This document shows positions 25,906-34,746 of a stretch of DNA of 49,977 nt, piece after piece; position 1 is the stretch's first letter, and each line of letters begins with the position of its first letter. The DNA is taken from positions 1 to 49,977 of the forward strand of contig NZ_KZ626900.1 of the NCBI RefSeq assembly GCF_002911015.1. Direction: 5' to 3'. The notes under the pieces are model-generated. The model did not search any database, had not been told where the DNA came from, and saw only the letters and a list, made by a program, of their open reading frames with translations. This DNA comes from Streptomyces populi (lineage in GTDB: Bacteria; Actinomycetota; Actinomycetes; Streptomycetales; Streptomycetaceae). The translations under genes were made by a program, and so were the position numbers.

Positions 25906-27314
25906 CCGACTGGCAGGGAAAGCACGTCACCGTCGCCGGCCTCGGCGTCTCCGGGATCCCGGCGGCCAAGGTCCTGCACGGCCTCGGCGCGATCGTCACC
26001 GTCGTCAACGACGGCGATGACGAACGGGCCCGGGCGCAAGCCGCGGAGCTGGAGACACTCGGCGTCACCGTGCGCCTCGGTGACGGCGCGACCCTGCCGG
26101 AGGGCACCGAGCTCATCGTGACCGCGCCCGGCTGGCAGCCGGACAAGCCGCTGTTCACCGCGGCCGCCGCGGCGGGCGTCCCGGTCTGGGGCGACGTCGA
26201 ACTCGCCTGGCGGCTGCGGGAACTGGACGGCCGGAAGCCGGCCCCCTGGCTCGCGGTCACCGGCACCAACGGCAAGACCACCACCGTCCAGATGCTCGCC
26301 TCCATCCTGAAGGCGGCGGGCCTGCGCACGGCGGCGGTCGGGAACATCGGCGTCTCCCTCCTCGACGCCGTCCTCGGCGAGGAGGAGTACGACGTCCTCG
26401 CGGTCGAACTCTCCAGCTACCAGCTCCACTGGGCGCCCTCGCTGCGCGCCCACTCCGGGGCCGTGCTGAACCTCGCGCCCGACCACCTGGACTGGCACGG
26501 CTCCATGGAGGCGTACGCCGCCGACAAGGGGCGTATCTACGAGGGCAATCGGGTCGCCTGCGTCTACAACGTGGCGGACAGGGCCACCGAGGACCTGGTG
26601 CGCGCCGCGGACGTCGAGGAGGGCTGCCGCGCCGTCGGCTTCACCCTCGGCGCCCCGGGGCCCTCCCAACTCGGCGTCGTGGACGGCATCCTGGTCGACC
26701 GCGCCTTCGTCGAGAACCGGCAGAAGAACGCCCAGGAGCTGGCGGAGGTCTCCGACGTCACTCCGCCCGCCCCGCACAACATCGCCAACGCCCTCGCCGC
26801 GGCGGCCCTCGCACGCGCCTTCGGGGTGCCTCCGAGGGCCGTGCGGGACGGACTGCGGGACTTCACCCCGGACGCGCACCGCATCGCGCACGTCGCCGAC
26901 GTGGACGAGGTCGCCTACGTCGACGACTCCAAGGCCACCAACACGCATGCCGCGGAAGCCTCCTTGGCGGCCTACGAGTCGATCGTGTGGATCGCCGGCG
27001 GGCTCGCCAAGGGCGCGACCTTCGACGAACTGGTCGCCCGGTCCGCGAAGCGGCTGCGGGGCGTCGTCCTGATCGGCGCGGACCGCGCGCTGATCCGTGA
27101 AGCCCTGGCGCGACACGCCCCGGAGGTACCGGTCGTCGACCTCGACCGGACCGACACTGGGGCGATGCTCGCGGCTGTCCAGGAGGCCAGGAGGCTCGCC
27201 GAGCCCGGGGACACGGTGCTGTTGGCCCCGGCCTGTGCGTCCATGGACATGTTCGCCAACTACAACAAGCGCGGTGACGCGTTCGCGGAGGCGGTCCGCG
27301 AACTCGGCGCCTGA
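25902..27314 (+). CDS. murD: UDP-MurNAc-L-Ala:D-Glu ligase MurD
   Basis: 470 aa from the GTG at 25902, which overlaps the mraY stop (GTGA); an ATG at 25887, five codons upstream, is an alternative. It adds D-Glu to UDP-MurNAc-L-Ala. The N-terminal Rossmann domain begins VTVAGLGVSGIPAAKVL; the ATP loop GTNGKTTT starts at residue 121; ELSSYQL, NLAPDHLDWHG, VDDSKATNTHAAEASL and the C-terminal APACASMDMFANYNKRGDAF are standard for MurD. Confidence 0.96.
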   Translation: MTDWQGKHVTVAGLGVSGIPAAKVLHGLGAIVTVVNDGDDERARAQAAELETLGVTVRLGDGATLPEGTELIVTAPGWQPDKPLFTAAAAAGVPVWGDVELAWRLRELDGRKPAPWLAVTGTNGKTTTVQMLASILKAAGLRTAAVGNIGVSLLDAVLGEEEYDVLAVELSSYQLHWAPSLRAHSGAVLNLAPDHLDWHGSMEAYAADKGRIYEGNRVACVYNVADRATEDLVRAADVEEGCRAVGFTLGAPGPSQLGVVDGILVDRAFVENRQKNAQELAEVSDVTPPAPHNIANALAAAALARAFGVPPRAVRDGLRDFTPDAHRIAHVADVDEVAYVDDSKATNTHAAEASLAAYESIVWIAGGLAKGATFDELVARSAKRLRGVVLIGADRALIREALARHAPEVPVVDLDRTDTGAMLAAVQEARRLAEPGDTVLLAPACASMDMFANYNKRGDAFAEAVRELGA

Positions 27315-27354
27315 CCCGGTTGCCTGGCCGGGCGGACCTGGGAGGGACGGACGC

Positions 27355-27393
27355 GTGACATCGTTGTGGCCCGGAGACTCCGATGCCGACTAG
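27355..27393 (+). CDS. Possible 12-codon upstream ORF overlapping the ftsW start
   Basis: A GTG at 27355 preceded by GGGAGGGA opens a 12-residue frame (VTSLWPGDSDAD) that ends at 27391-27393, past the ftsW ATG at 27383 and in another frame. Its ribosome binding site is stronger than that of ftsW, so it might feed ribosomes to ftsW. Confidence 0.3.
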   Translation: MTSLWPGDSDAD

Positions 27394-28741
27394 CAGGACC
27401 GGCCGCCCGCCCGTGCGGAAGGCCGGCCGACCCGCCGCACGGGCGCCGCGCGACCATCCCGTACGCCGTCTGTACCTGCGCGCCCGCAAGGCCTGGGACC
27501 GGCCGCTGACCGCGTACTACCTGATCCTCGGCGGCAGCCTGCTGATCACCGTGCTGGGGCTCGTGATGGTCTACTCGGCCTCGCAGATCACGGCGCTCCA
27601 GCTGTCGTTGCCCGGGTCGTACTTCTTCCGCAAGCAGTTCCTGGCCGCGCTGATCGGCGGTGCGCTGCTGTTCGCCGCCTCGCGGATGCCGGTGAAACTG
27701 CACCGGGCCCTGGCCTACCCGATCCTGGCGGGCGCCGTCTTCATGATGGTCCTGGTGCAGGTGCCCGGGATAGGGCTCTCGGTCAACGGCAACCAGAACT
27801 GGATCTCGCTGGGCGGCTCCTTCCAGATCCAGCCCAGCGAGTTCGGCAAGCTCGCGCTCGTGCTCTGGGGAGCCGATCTGCTCGCCCGCAAGCAGGAGCG
27901 GCGGCTGCTGACCCAGTGGAAGCACATGCTGGTCCCGCTCGTGCCCGCCGCCTTCATGCTGCTCGGCCTGATCATGCTCGGCGGCGACATGGGCACCGCG
28001 ATCATCCTCACGGCCATCCTGTTCGGGCTGCTGTGGCTGGCCGGAGCGCCCACCCGGCTGTTCGTGGGCGTGCTGTCCGTCGCCCTGGCGATCGGCTTCG
28101 TCCTCATCAAGACGAGCCCCAACCGGATGTCCAGACTGGCCTGCATCGGCGCGACGGAGCCGGGGCCGAACGACACCTGCTGGCAGGCCGTGCACGGCAT
28201 CTACGCCCTCGCCTCCGGCGGACTCTTCGGTTCCGGCCTCGGTGCCAGCGTGGAGAAATGGGGCCAACTGCCCGAAGCGCACACCGACTTCATCTTCGCC
28301 ATCACTGGGGAGGAACTGGGCCTCGCGGGGACGCTGTCGGTGCTCGCCCTCTTCGCGGCTCTAGGCTATGCGGGTATCCGCGTGGCCGGACGCACGGAGG
28401 ACCCCTTCGTGAGGTATGCCGCGGGAGGCGTGACCACCTGGATCACGGCCCAGGCCGTGATCAACATCGGTGCGGTGCTCGGTCTGCTGCCGATCGCCGG
28501 TGTCCCGCTCCCGCTGTTCTCCTACGGAGGGTCCGCCCTGCTGCCGACCATGTTCGCCATCGGGCTGCTGATCGCCTTCGCGCGTGAAGATCCCGCTGCG
28601 CGGGCGGCTCTCGCGATGCGGCACCCCCGCTTTGGCAGAAAGAGGGGTGCGGTGAGAGAGTCCGCAAGGGCCGCGGGGCCCCGGAGATGGAACACGATGC
28701 GACGGCGTGCCTCTGCGGCGCGTTCGTCCGGAGAGCGGTGA
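27383..28741 (+). CDS. ftsW: Septal peptidoglycan glycosyltransferase FtsW (SEDS family)
   Basis: 452 aa with about ten membrane spans. SEDS proteins polymerise lipid II into glycan strands; FtsW works with FtsI at the septum. Characteristic stretches are MVYSASQITAL, NGNQNWISLGG followed by IQPSEFGKLALVLW, GGDMGTAIILTAIL, PEAHTDFIFAITGEELGL and GVPLPLFSYGGSALLPTM. The ATG at 27383 has GGAG 6 nt upstream. A basic Arg-rich tail follows the last span. It is co-directional with murD and murG. Confidence 0.96.
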   Translation: MPTSRTGRPPVRKAGRPAARAPRDHPVRRLYLRARKAWDRPLTAYYLILGGSLLITVLGLVMVYSASQITALQLSLPGSYFFRKQFLAALIGGALLFAASRMPVKLHRALAYPILAGAVFMMVLVQVPGIGLSVNGNQNWISLGGSFQIQPSEFGKLALVLWGADLLARKQERRLLTQWKHMLVPLVPAAFMLLGLIMLGGDMGTAIILTAILFGLLWLAGAPTRLFVGVLSVALAIGFVLIKTSPNRMSRLACIGATEPGPNDTCWQAVHGIYALASGGLFGSGLGASVEKWGQLPEAHTDFIFAITGEELGLAGTLSVLALFAALGYAGIRVAGRTEDPFVRYAAGGVTTWITAQAVINIGAVLGLLPIAGVPLPLFSYGGSALLPTMFAIGLLIAFAREDPAARAALAMRHPRFGRKRGAVRESARAAGPRRWNTMRRRASAARSSGER

Positions 28742-28747
28742 ATTTCG

Positions 28748-29839
28748 GTGCATGTCGTACTCGCCGGCGGGGGGACCGCCGGCCACATCGAGCCCGCGCT
28801 CGCCCTCGCGGATGCCCTGCGCAGGCAGGACCCGACCGTGGGGATCACGGCCCTGGGCACGGAGCGGGGACTCGAGACCCGGCTCGTACCCGAGCGCGGG
28901 TACGAACTCGCGCTCATCCCGGCCGTGCCGCTGCCGCGCAAGCCCACCCCGGAGCTGATCACCGTCCCCGGACGGCTGCGCGGCACGATCAAGGCCGTCG
29001 AGCAGATCCTGGAACGGACCAAGGCGGACGCGGTCGTCGGCTTCGGCGGCTACGTGGCCCTGCCCGGCTATCTGGCGGCCAAGCGCCTCGGTGTGCCGAT
29101 CGTCATCCACGAGGCCAACGCCCGGCCCGGACTGGCCAACAAGATCGGCTCGCGGTACGCGGCCCAGGTCGCCGTCTCCACGCCCGACAGCAAGCTCCGC
29201 GGGGCGCGTTACATCGGCATCCCGCTGCGCCGCTCCATCGCCACCCTCGACCGGGCCGCCGTACGGCCCGAGGCGCGCGCCGCGTTCGGGCTCGACCCGA
29301 ACCTGCCGACGCTCCTCGTGTCGGGCGGCTCGCAGGGCGCCCGCCGCCTCAACGAGGTGGTCCAGCAGGCGGCTCCGTACCTCCAGCAGGCCGGGATCCA
29401 GATCCTGCACGCGGTCGGTCCGAAGAACGAACTGCCGCAGGTGCACCAGATGCCGGGGATGCCCCCGTACATCCCGGTACCGTACGTGGACCGGATGGAT
29501 CTCGCGTACGCCGCGGCCGACATGATGCTCTGCCGCGCCGGCGCGATGACCGTCGCCGAACTCTCCGCCGTCGGACTGCCCGCCGCCTACGTCCCGCTGC
29601 CCATCGGCAACGGCGAACAGCGGCTGAACGCCCAGCCGGTGGTCAAGGCCGGCGGCGGACTGCTGGTCGACGACGCGGAACTCACCCCGCAGTGGGTGCA
29701 GCAGAACGTGCTGCCCGTGCTCGCCGACCCGCACAGGCTGTACGAGATGTCGCGTGCGGCCGGTGAGTTCGGCCGCCGGGACGCCGACGACCTGCTCGTC
29801 GGCATGGTGTACGAGGCGATCGCCTCGCGCCACCACTAG
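28748..29839 (+). CDS. murG: UDP-GlcNAc:lipid I N-acetylglucosaminyltransferase MurG
   Basis: 363 aa from a GTG at 28748, 6 bp after the ftsW stop. It turns lipid I into lipid II on the inner face of the membrane. The N-terminal glycine-rich loop GGGTAGHIEPALALAD, FGGYVALPGYLAAKRLG with HEANARPGLANK, the second loop SGGSQGARRLN, and the UDP-GlcNAc-binding CRAGAMTVAEL and GNGEQRLNA are diagnostic. In this cluster murC does not follow it. Confidence 0.96.
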   Translation: MHVVLAGGGTAGHIEPALALADALRRQDPTVGITALGTERGLETRLVPERGYELALIPAVPLPRKPTPELITVPGRLRGTIKAVEQILERTKADAVVGFGGYVALPGYLAAKRLGVPIVIHEANARPGLANKIGSRYAAQVAVSTPDSKLRGARYIGIPLRRSIATLDRAAVRPEARAAFGLDPNLPTLLVSGGSQGARRLNEVVQQAAPYLQQAGIQILHAVGPKNELPQVHQMPGMPPYIPVPYVDRMDLAYAAADMMLCRAGAMTVAELSAVGLPAAYVPLPIGNGEQRLNAQPVVKAGGGLLVDDAELTPQWVQQNVLPVLADPHRLYEMSRAAGEFGRRDADDLLVGMVYEAIASRHH

Positions 29840-29864
29840 GACCGCATGAGGGAAGGCAGGGAGC

Positions 29865-30650
29865 GTGGCCGGACCGACGACCGCCGAGCGCGGTGAACGG
29901 CAGAAGCTGGAGTCCGGCCCGCCCCGGCCGCCCCTCGTCGGGCGGCTCCGCCGCTTTCGTAGGCTCATCATCCTTTTGTCCGCCGTGGTGTTGGCCGGGG
30001 CCGCCGCGGTGTGGATCCTCTACGGCTCCCCCTGGCTGCGCACGGAGGACGTGCCGGTCTCCGGGGTGCGGGTGCTGACCGCCGCGCAGGTGCGGGAGGC
30101 GGCCGGTGTGCCGGTCGGGTCCCCGCTGATCTCCGTCGACACGGACGCGATCGAGGCGCGGCTGCTCAGGGAGTTGCCCCGGATCGACTCGGTCGAGGTC
30201 GTCCGCTCCTGGCCGCACGCGATCGGTCTGGAAGTGACCGAACGGACTCCGGTCCTGCTGGTAGAAAAGGGTGCGAAGTTCACCGAAGTGGACGCCGGGG
30301 GCGTCCGGTTCGCCACCGTTCCCGACGCCCCGAAGGGCGTGCCCGTACTGGAGTTGGCGCTGTCCGGGCGTGCCGCGCCGAGCCGCTTCCCCGCCGACCG
30401 CCTGGTGCGCGAGGCGGTGCGGATCGCCGGGGACATCCCGGACGAAGTCGCCCGTGACACCCGTACCGTCAAGGTCCGTTCCTACGACGCCGTCTCGCTG
30501 GAACTGCGGGGTGGCCGGACCGTCGAGTGGGGCAGCGCCGAGAGGGGCCGGGCGAAGGCCAGGACGCTCCTTGCTCTCATGAAAGCCGATCCCGGGGCCC
30601 GGCACTTCGACGTGAGTGCCCCCACAGCCCCCGCCTCGTCAGGCAGTTGA
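29865..30650 (+). CDS. ftsQ: Cell division protein FtsQ
   Basis: 261 aa, GTG start with CAGGGAG upstream. A basic N-terminus (RLRRFRRL), one membrane span (about residues 33-53), and an extracytoplasmic POTRA domain (about 58-126: EDVPVSGVRVLTAAQVREAAGVPVG, SVEVVRSWPHAIGLEVTERTP) are the FtsQ layout, followed by the beta domain. FtsQ forms the FtsQ-FtsL-DivIC complex at the septum. The ftsZ promoter region begins just after its stop. Confidence 0.94.
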   Translation: MAGPTTAERGERQKLESGPPRPPLVGRLRRFRRLIILLSAVVLAGAAAVWILYGSPWLRTEDVPVSGVRVLTAAQVREAAGVPVGSPLISVDTDAIEARLLRELPRIDSVEVVRSWPHAIGLEVTERTPVLLVEKGAKFTEVDAGGVRFATVPDAPKGVPVLELALSGRAAPSRFPADRLVREAVRIAGDIPDEVARDTRTVKVRSYDAVSLELRGGRTVEWGSAERGRAKARTLLALMKADPGARHFDVSAPTAPASSGS

Positions 30651-30678
30651 CTTGCATCGGTGCAGGCCAGCACCCTGG

Positions 30679-30709
30679 TTGGGCAGTGCTGTGCCTGATC
30701 ACATAGGGT
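30679..30709 (+). promoter_or_regulatory. Possible upstream ftsZ promoter
   Basis: TTGGGC at 30679-30684 and TAGGGT at 30704-30709 with a 19-bp spacer lie just after ftsQ. The spacing is slightly long. Confidence 0.35.
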
Positions 30710-30740
30710 GAAAAGAAAAACGGGAGGTTCGGCGTGTTCG

Positions 30741-30770
30741 TTGAACGCGCGCCGCTTGTCGACTTAGTGT
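30741..30770 (+). promoter_or_regulatory. Likely ftsZ promoter
   Basis: TTGAAC at 30741-30746 and TAGTGT at 30765-30770 with an 18-bp spacer. A GTGTC pentamer (30767-30771, reverse complement of GACAC) overlaps the -10; GACAC also occurs at 30796-30800 and 30895-30899. GACAC is the core of the WhiA site, and WhiA is known to activate ftsZ in sporulating Streptomyces. Confidence 0.6.
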
Positions 30771-30771
30771 C

Positions 30772-30796
30772 CTGTTCGGAAGAGTCCAAGGAACAG
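30772..30796. promoter_or_regulatory. Inverted repeat in ftsZ leader (CTGTTC/GAACAG)
   Basis: CTGTTC at 30772-30777 and GAACAG at 30791-30796 flank a 13-nt centre that itself contains GGA/TCC. It could be a regulator site or an RNA stem just after the start of transcription. Confidence 0.4.
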
Positions 30797-30806
30797 ACAC
30801 ACTGGT

Positions 30807-30831
30807 AACCCTAAACTTCAGCGTTAGGGTT
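30807..30831. promoter_or_regulatory. Inverted repeat AACCCTAA/TTAGGGTT upstream of ftsZ
   Basis: Perfect 8-bp arms (30807-30814 and 30824-30831) separated by 9 nt, about 95 bp before the ftsZ start. TAAACT and TAGGGT inside it could also serve as -10 boxes of a further promoter. Confidence 0.4.
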
Positions 30832-30925
30832 CGGGTCGGTGTTCGGACCGTCCCGTTCGGCATCAGTCGTCGGATCGCGAGCGTGCGAGGCGGCGACACG
30901 TAACTCGAGGCGAGAGGCCTTCGAC

Positions 30926-32115
<1,190 letters not shown>

Positions 32116-32119
<4 letters not shown>

Positions 32120-32853
32120 TAGGACAGCGCTCCGCGGAGAGCACCGTGGGCGGCGCCCACTTCGCCTTCACCGACAGGTGGGGCGGGGTGAGCGCCGTTC
32201 CGTACGAGGAGCTCAACCTCGGCGGAGCGGTCGGCGACGCCCCCGACGCCGTACGCGCCAACCGGGAACTGGCCGCCGAGGCGCTCGGGATCGATCCCGG
32301 GCGGGTCGTCTGGATGAACCAGGTGCACGGGCCGGACGTGGCGGTCGTGGAGGAACCCTGGGGTGTCTCGGAGATCCCCGCGGTCGACGCGGTCGTCACG
32401 GCACGGCGGGGACTCGCGCTCGCCGTCCTCACCGCCGACTGCACGCCCGTCCTGCTGGCCGACCCGGTCGCCGGGGTGGCGGCCGCCGCGCACGCGGGAC
32501 GGCCCGGCATGGTCGCCGGCGTGGTTCCCGCGGCCGTGCGGGCCATGGTGGAACTCGGCGCCGATCCGGCCCGGATCGTCGCCCGCACCGGCCCCGCCGT
32601 CTGCGGACGGTGCTACGAGGTGCCGGACGCGATGCGCGCCGAGGTCGCCGCCGTGGAGCCCGCGGCGTACGCCGAGACGGCGTGGGGGACGCCCGCGGTC
32701 GACGTGACCGCCGGGGTGCACGCGCAGCTCGAGCGGCTCGGAGTGCGCGACCGGGAGCGGTCGCCGGTGTGCACGCTCGAATCCGGGGACCACTTCTCGT
32801 ACCGGCGGGACCGCACCACCGGGCGGCTCGCGGGTTATGTCTGGCTGGACTGA
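32116..32853 (+). CDS. PgeF/YlmD family protein (YfiH-like)
   Basis: 245 aa; the GTG overlaps the ftsZ stop. It belongs to the YfiH/YlmD family (DUF152, laccase-like fold), studied as purine nucleoside phosphorylases and as a peptidoglycan-editing factor. Motifs are RWGGVSAVPYEELNLGGAVGD, VHGPDV, TADCTPVLLAD with the metal-site Cys, AHAGRPG where many relatives have HAGWRG, and GPAVCGRCYEVPD. It is translationally tied to ftsZ, and ylmE follows 6 bp downstream. Confidence 0.88.
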
Positions 32854-32859
32854 TGGGAC

Positions 32860-33579
32860 ATGACGGAACGTAAGGCTCAACTCGCCGCGAACCTGGCGAA
32901 AGTGGAAGAGCGCATCGCGGCGGCGTGCAAGGCCGCCGGGCGCGAACGTGAAGAGGTGACCCTGATCGTGGTCACCAAGACCTACCCCGCGAGCGATGTG
33001 CGGATCCTGTCGGGGCTCGGTGTGCGTCATGTGGCCGAGAACCGGGACCAGGACGCCGCGCCCAAGGCCGCGGAGTGCTCGGATCTGCCCTTGTCGTGGC
33101 ATTTTGTCGGTCAATTGCAGACCAATAAGGTGCGCTCCGTGGTCGATTACGCGGATTTCGTGCAGTCCGTGGACCGCTCCCGGCTCGTCGCGGCCCTCTC
33201 GAAGGAGGCGGTGCGGGCGGGGCGCGAGGTGGGATGCCTCGTCCAGGTCGCGCTGGACGCGCAGGAGGGTGGCCGCGGCGACCGGGGAGGCGTGGGGGTC
33301 GGCGGGGTCGAGGAGTTGGCCGACCTGGTCGCGGAGTCCCCGGGGCTGCGGCTCGACGGACTGATGACCGTCGCCCCGCTCGCCGGCGAATACGCGGGGC
33401 GTCAACAGGACGCCTTCGAGCGGCTGATGGATTTGTCGACTGTCGTGCGCCGGGCCCATCCGGCTGCGAACATGGTCTCGGCAGGGATGAGCTCGGATCT
33501 CGAACAGGCCGTGGCGGCCGGAGCGACACATGTACGCGTCGGTACTGCGGTACTCGGAGTCCGAACCGGCCTCCGGTAA
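32860..33579 (+). CDS. ylmE: YggS/YlmE family PLP-binding protein
   Basis: 239 aa. Members bind pyridoxal phosphate and help balance free PLP and amino acid pools without a known catalytic activity. The PLP lysine is Lys40 in LIVVTKTYPASDV; HFVGQLQTNK, SVDRSRLVAALSKEA and GMSSDLEQAVAAGATHVRVGTAVLG (phosphate-binding end of the barrel) are typical. In Streptomyces this gene lies within the division cluster and has been linked to sporulation septation; the mechanism is unclear. Confidence 0.93.
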   Translation: MTERKAQLAANLAKVEERIAAACKAAGREREEVTLIVVTKTYPASDVRILSGLGVRHVAENRDQDAAPKAAECSDLPLSWHFVGQLQTNKVRSVVDYADFVQSVDRSRLVAALSKEAVRAGREVGCLVQVALDAQEGGRGDRGGVGVGGVEELADLVAESPGLRLDGLMTVAPLAGEYAGRQQDAFERLMDLSTVVRRAHPAANMVSAGMSSDLEQAVAAGATHVRVGTAVLGVRTGLR

Positions 33580-33612
33580 CGTCGCCAAGAAGTCGGACCA
33601 CAGCAGAAAATA

Positions 33613-33641
33613 TGGTCATTACCGCCAAATGCGGGCATAAC
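33613..33641 (+). promoter_or_regulatory. Possible sepF promoter
   Basis: TGGTCA at 33613-33618 and CATAAC at 33636-33641 with a 17-bp spacer lie in a clearly AT-richer patch between ylmE and sepF. Confidence 0.4.
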
Positions 33642-33708
33642 GACCTCGTGGATCGCAGGCACTTGGCAATTCGTCAGCCGATCCACCACAGAGCGGAGGA
33701 CTCAGAGC

Positions 33709-34350
33709 ATGGCCGGCGCGATGCGCAAGATGGCGGTCTACCTCGGCCTCGTGGAGGACGATGGGTACGACGGCAGAGGATTCGACCCCGACGACGACTT
33801 CGAGCCCGAGCTCGACCCGGAGCCCGAGCGAGACCGGCGGCGGCACGAACCGCCGCACCAGTCACATCAGGCGCACTCGTCCCAAAGGGACGAACCGGTA
33901 CGAGTGGTGCAGCCCTCGGCGCCGCGCGATCCGGTGCCGCATTCCGCCTCGCTCGCCGTGGAGTCCGGGCGTCCGGCACGCATCGCCCCCGTGGCGTCCA
34001 TCACACAAGAACGTCAGAGCCTGGAGAAGAACGCCCCGGTGATCATGCCCAAGGTCGTGTCGGAACGAGAGCCGTACCGGATCACCACGCTGCACCCCCG
34101 GACCTACAACGAGGCCCGTACCATCGGGGAACACTTCCGTGAGGGCACCCCGGTGATCATGAACCTGACGGAGATGGACGACACTGACGCGAAGCGACTT
34201 GTCGACTTCGCCGCCGGTTTGGTGTTCGGTCTCCACGGCAGCATCGAGCGGGTGACGCAGAAGGTGTTCCTGTTGTCGCCTGCTAACGTCGATGTCACGG
34301 CGGAGGACAAGGCCCGCATCGCAGAGGGCGGGTTCTTCAACCAGAGCTGA
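33709..34350 (+). CDS. sepF: Z-ring anchor protein SepF
   Basis: 213 aa. The N-terminal helix MAGAMRKMAVYLGLVED is amphipathic and binds membrane; an acidic, disordered linker follows (FDPDDDFEPELDPEPERD), and the C-terminal SepF domain runs from about 118 to 205 (YRITTLHPRTYNEARTIGEHFREGTPVIMNL, RLVDFAAGLVFGLHGSIERVTQKVFLLSP). In Actinobacteria, which lack FtsA, SepF tethers FtsZ to the membrane through the FtsZ C-terminal tail. The ATG has GGAGG about 11 nt upstream. Confidence 0.95.
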   Translation: MAGAMRKMAVYLGLVEDDGYDGRGFDPDDDFEPELDPEPERDRRRHEPPHQSHQAHSSQRDEPVRVVQPSAPRDPVPHSASLAVESGRPARIAPVASITQERQSLEKNAPVIMPKVVSEREPYRITTLHPRTYNEARTIGEHFREGTPVIMNLTEMDDTDAKRLVDFAAGLVFGLHGSIERVTQKVFLLSPANVDVTAEDKARIAEGGFFNQS

Positions 34351-34403
34351 GACGCAGGACCGGGAACATCGTATGGAAAACAGGGGAGAGGGAAGCGCGG
34401 ATC

Positions 34404-34691
34404 ATGAGCGTGGTCGGGCAGGTCTTCTACATCGCGCTGACGTGCTTCCTCATCGTGCTGTTCTTCCGGCTGGTCATGGACTACGTCTTCCAGTTCGCCC
34501 GCTCATGGCAACCCGGCAAGGCGATGGTGGTCGTTCTGGAGGCCACCTACACTGTCACCGATCCACCGCTCAAGCTTCTGCGGCGGTTCATTCCGCCGCT
34601 GCGTCTCGGGGGCGTGGCGCTTGACCTGTCCTTCTTCGTGCTGATGATCATCGTCTTCATCTTGATCAGACTTACGCAGAACATGATGTGA
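34404..34691 (+). CDS. ylmG: YggT family membrane protein YlmG
   Basis: 95 aa with two membrane spans (about residues 5-30 and 69-90) joined by a loop with PLKLLRRFIPPLRLGGVALDLSF, the YggT/YlmG signature. Relatives lie next to sepF and divIVA throughout Gram-positives and are linked to septum placement and to plastid nucleoid segregation in plants. Gap to sepF 53 bp, to divIVA 55 bp. Confidence 0.92.
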   Translation: MSVVGQVFYIALTCFLIVLFFRLVMDYVFQFARSWQPGKAMVVVLEATYTVTDPPLKLLRRFIPPLRLGGVALDLSFFVLMIIVFILIRLTQNMM

Positions 34692-34746
34692 GCGATGTGA
34701 ACGATACGGTCTTGCCGAATGCCGACGACTACGTTGAGGTGAAGAG

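Noticed and set aside
30807..30831. AACCCTAA/TTAGGGTT as a telomere-like sequence
   Set aside because: It is a single inverted repeat inside a promoter region; Streptomyces telomeres are unrelated palindromes at chromosome ends.
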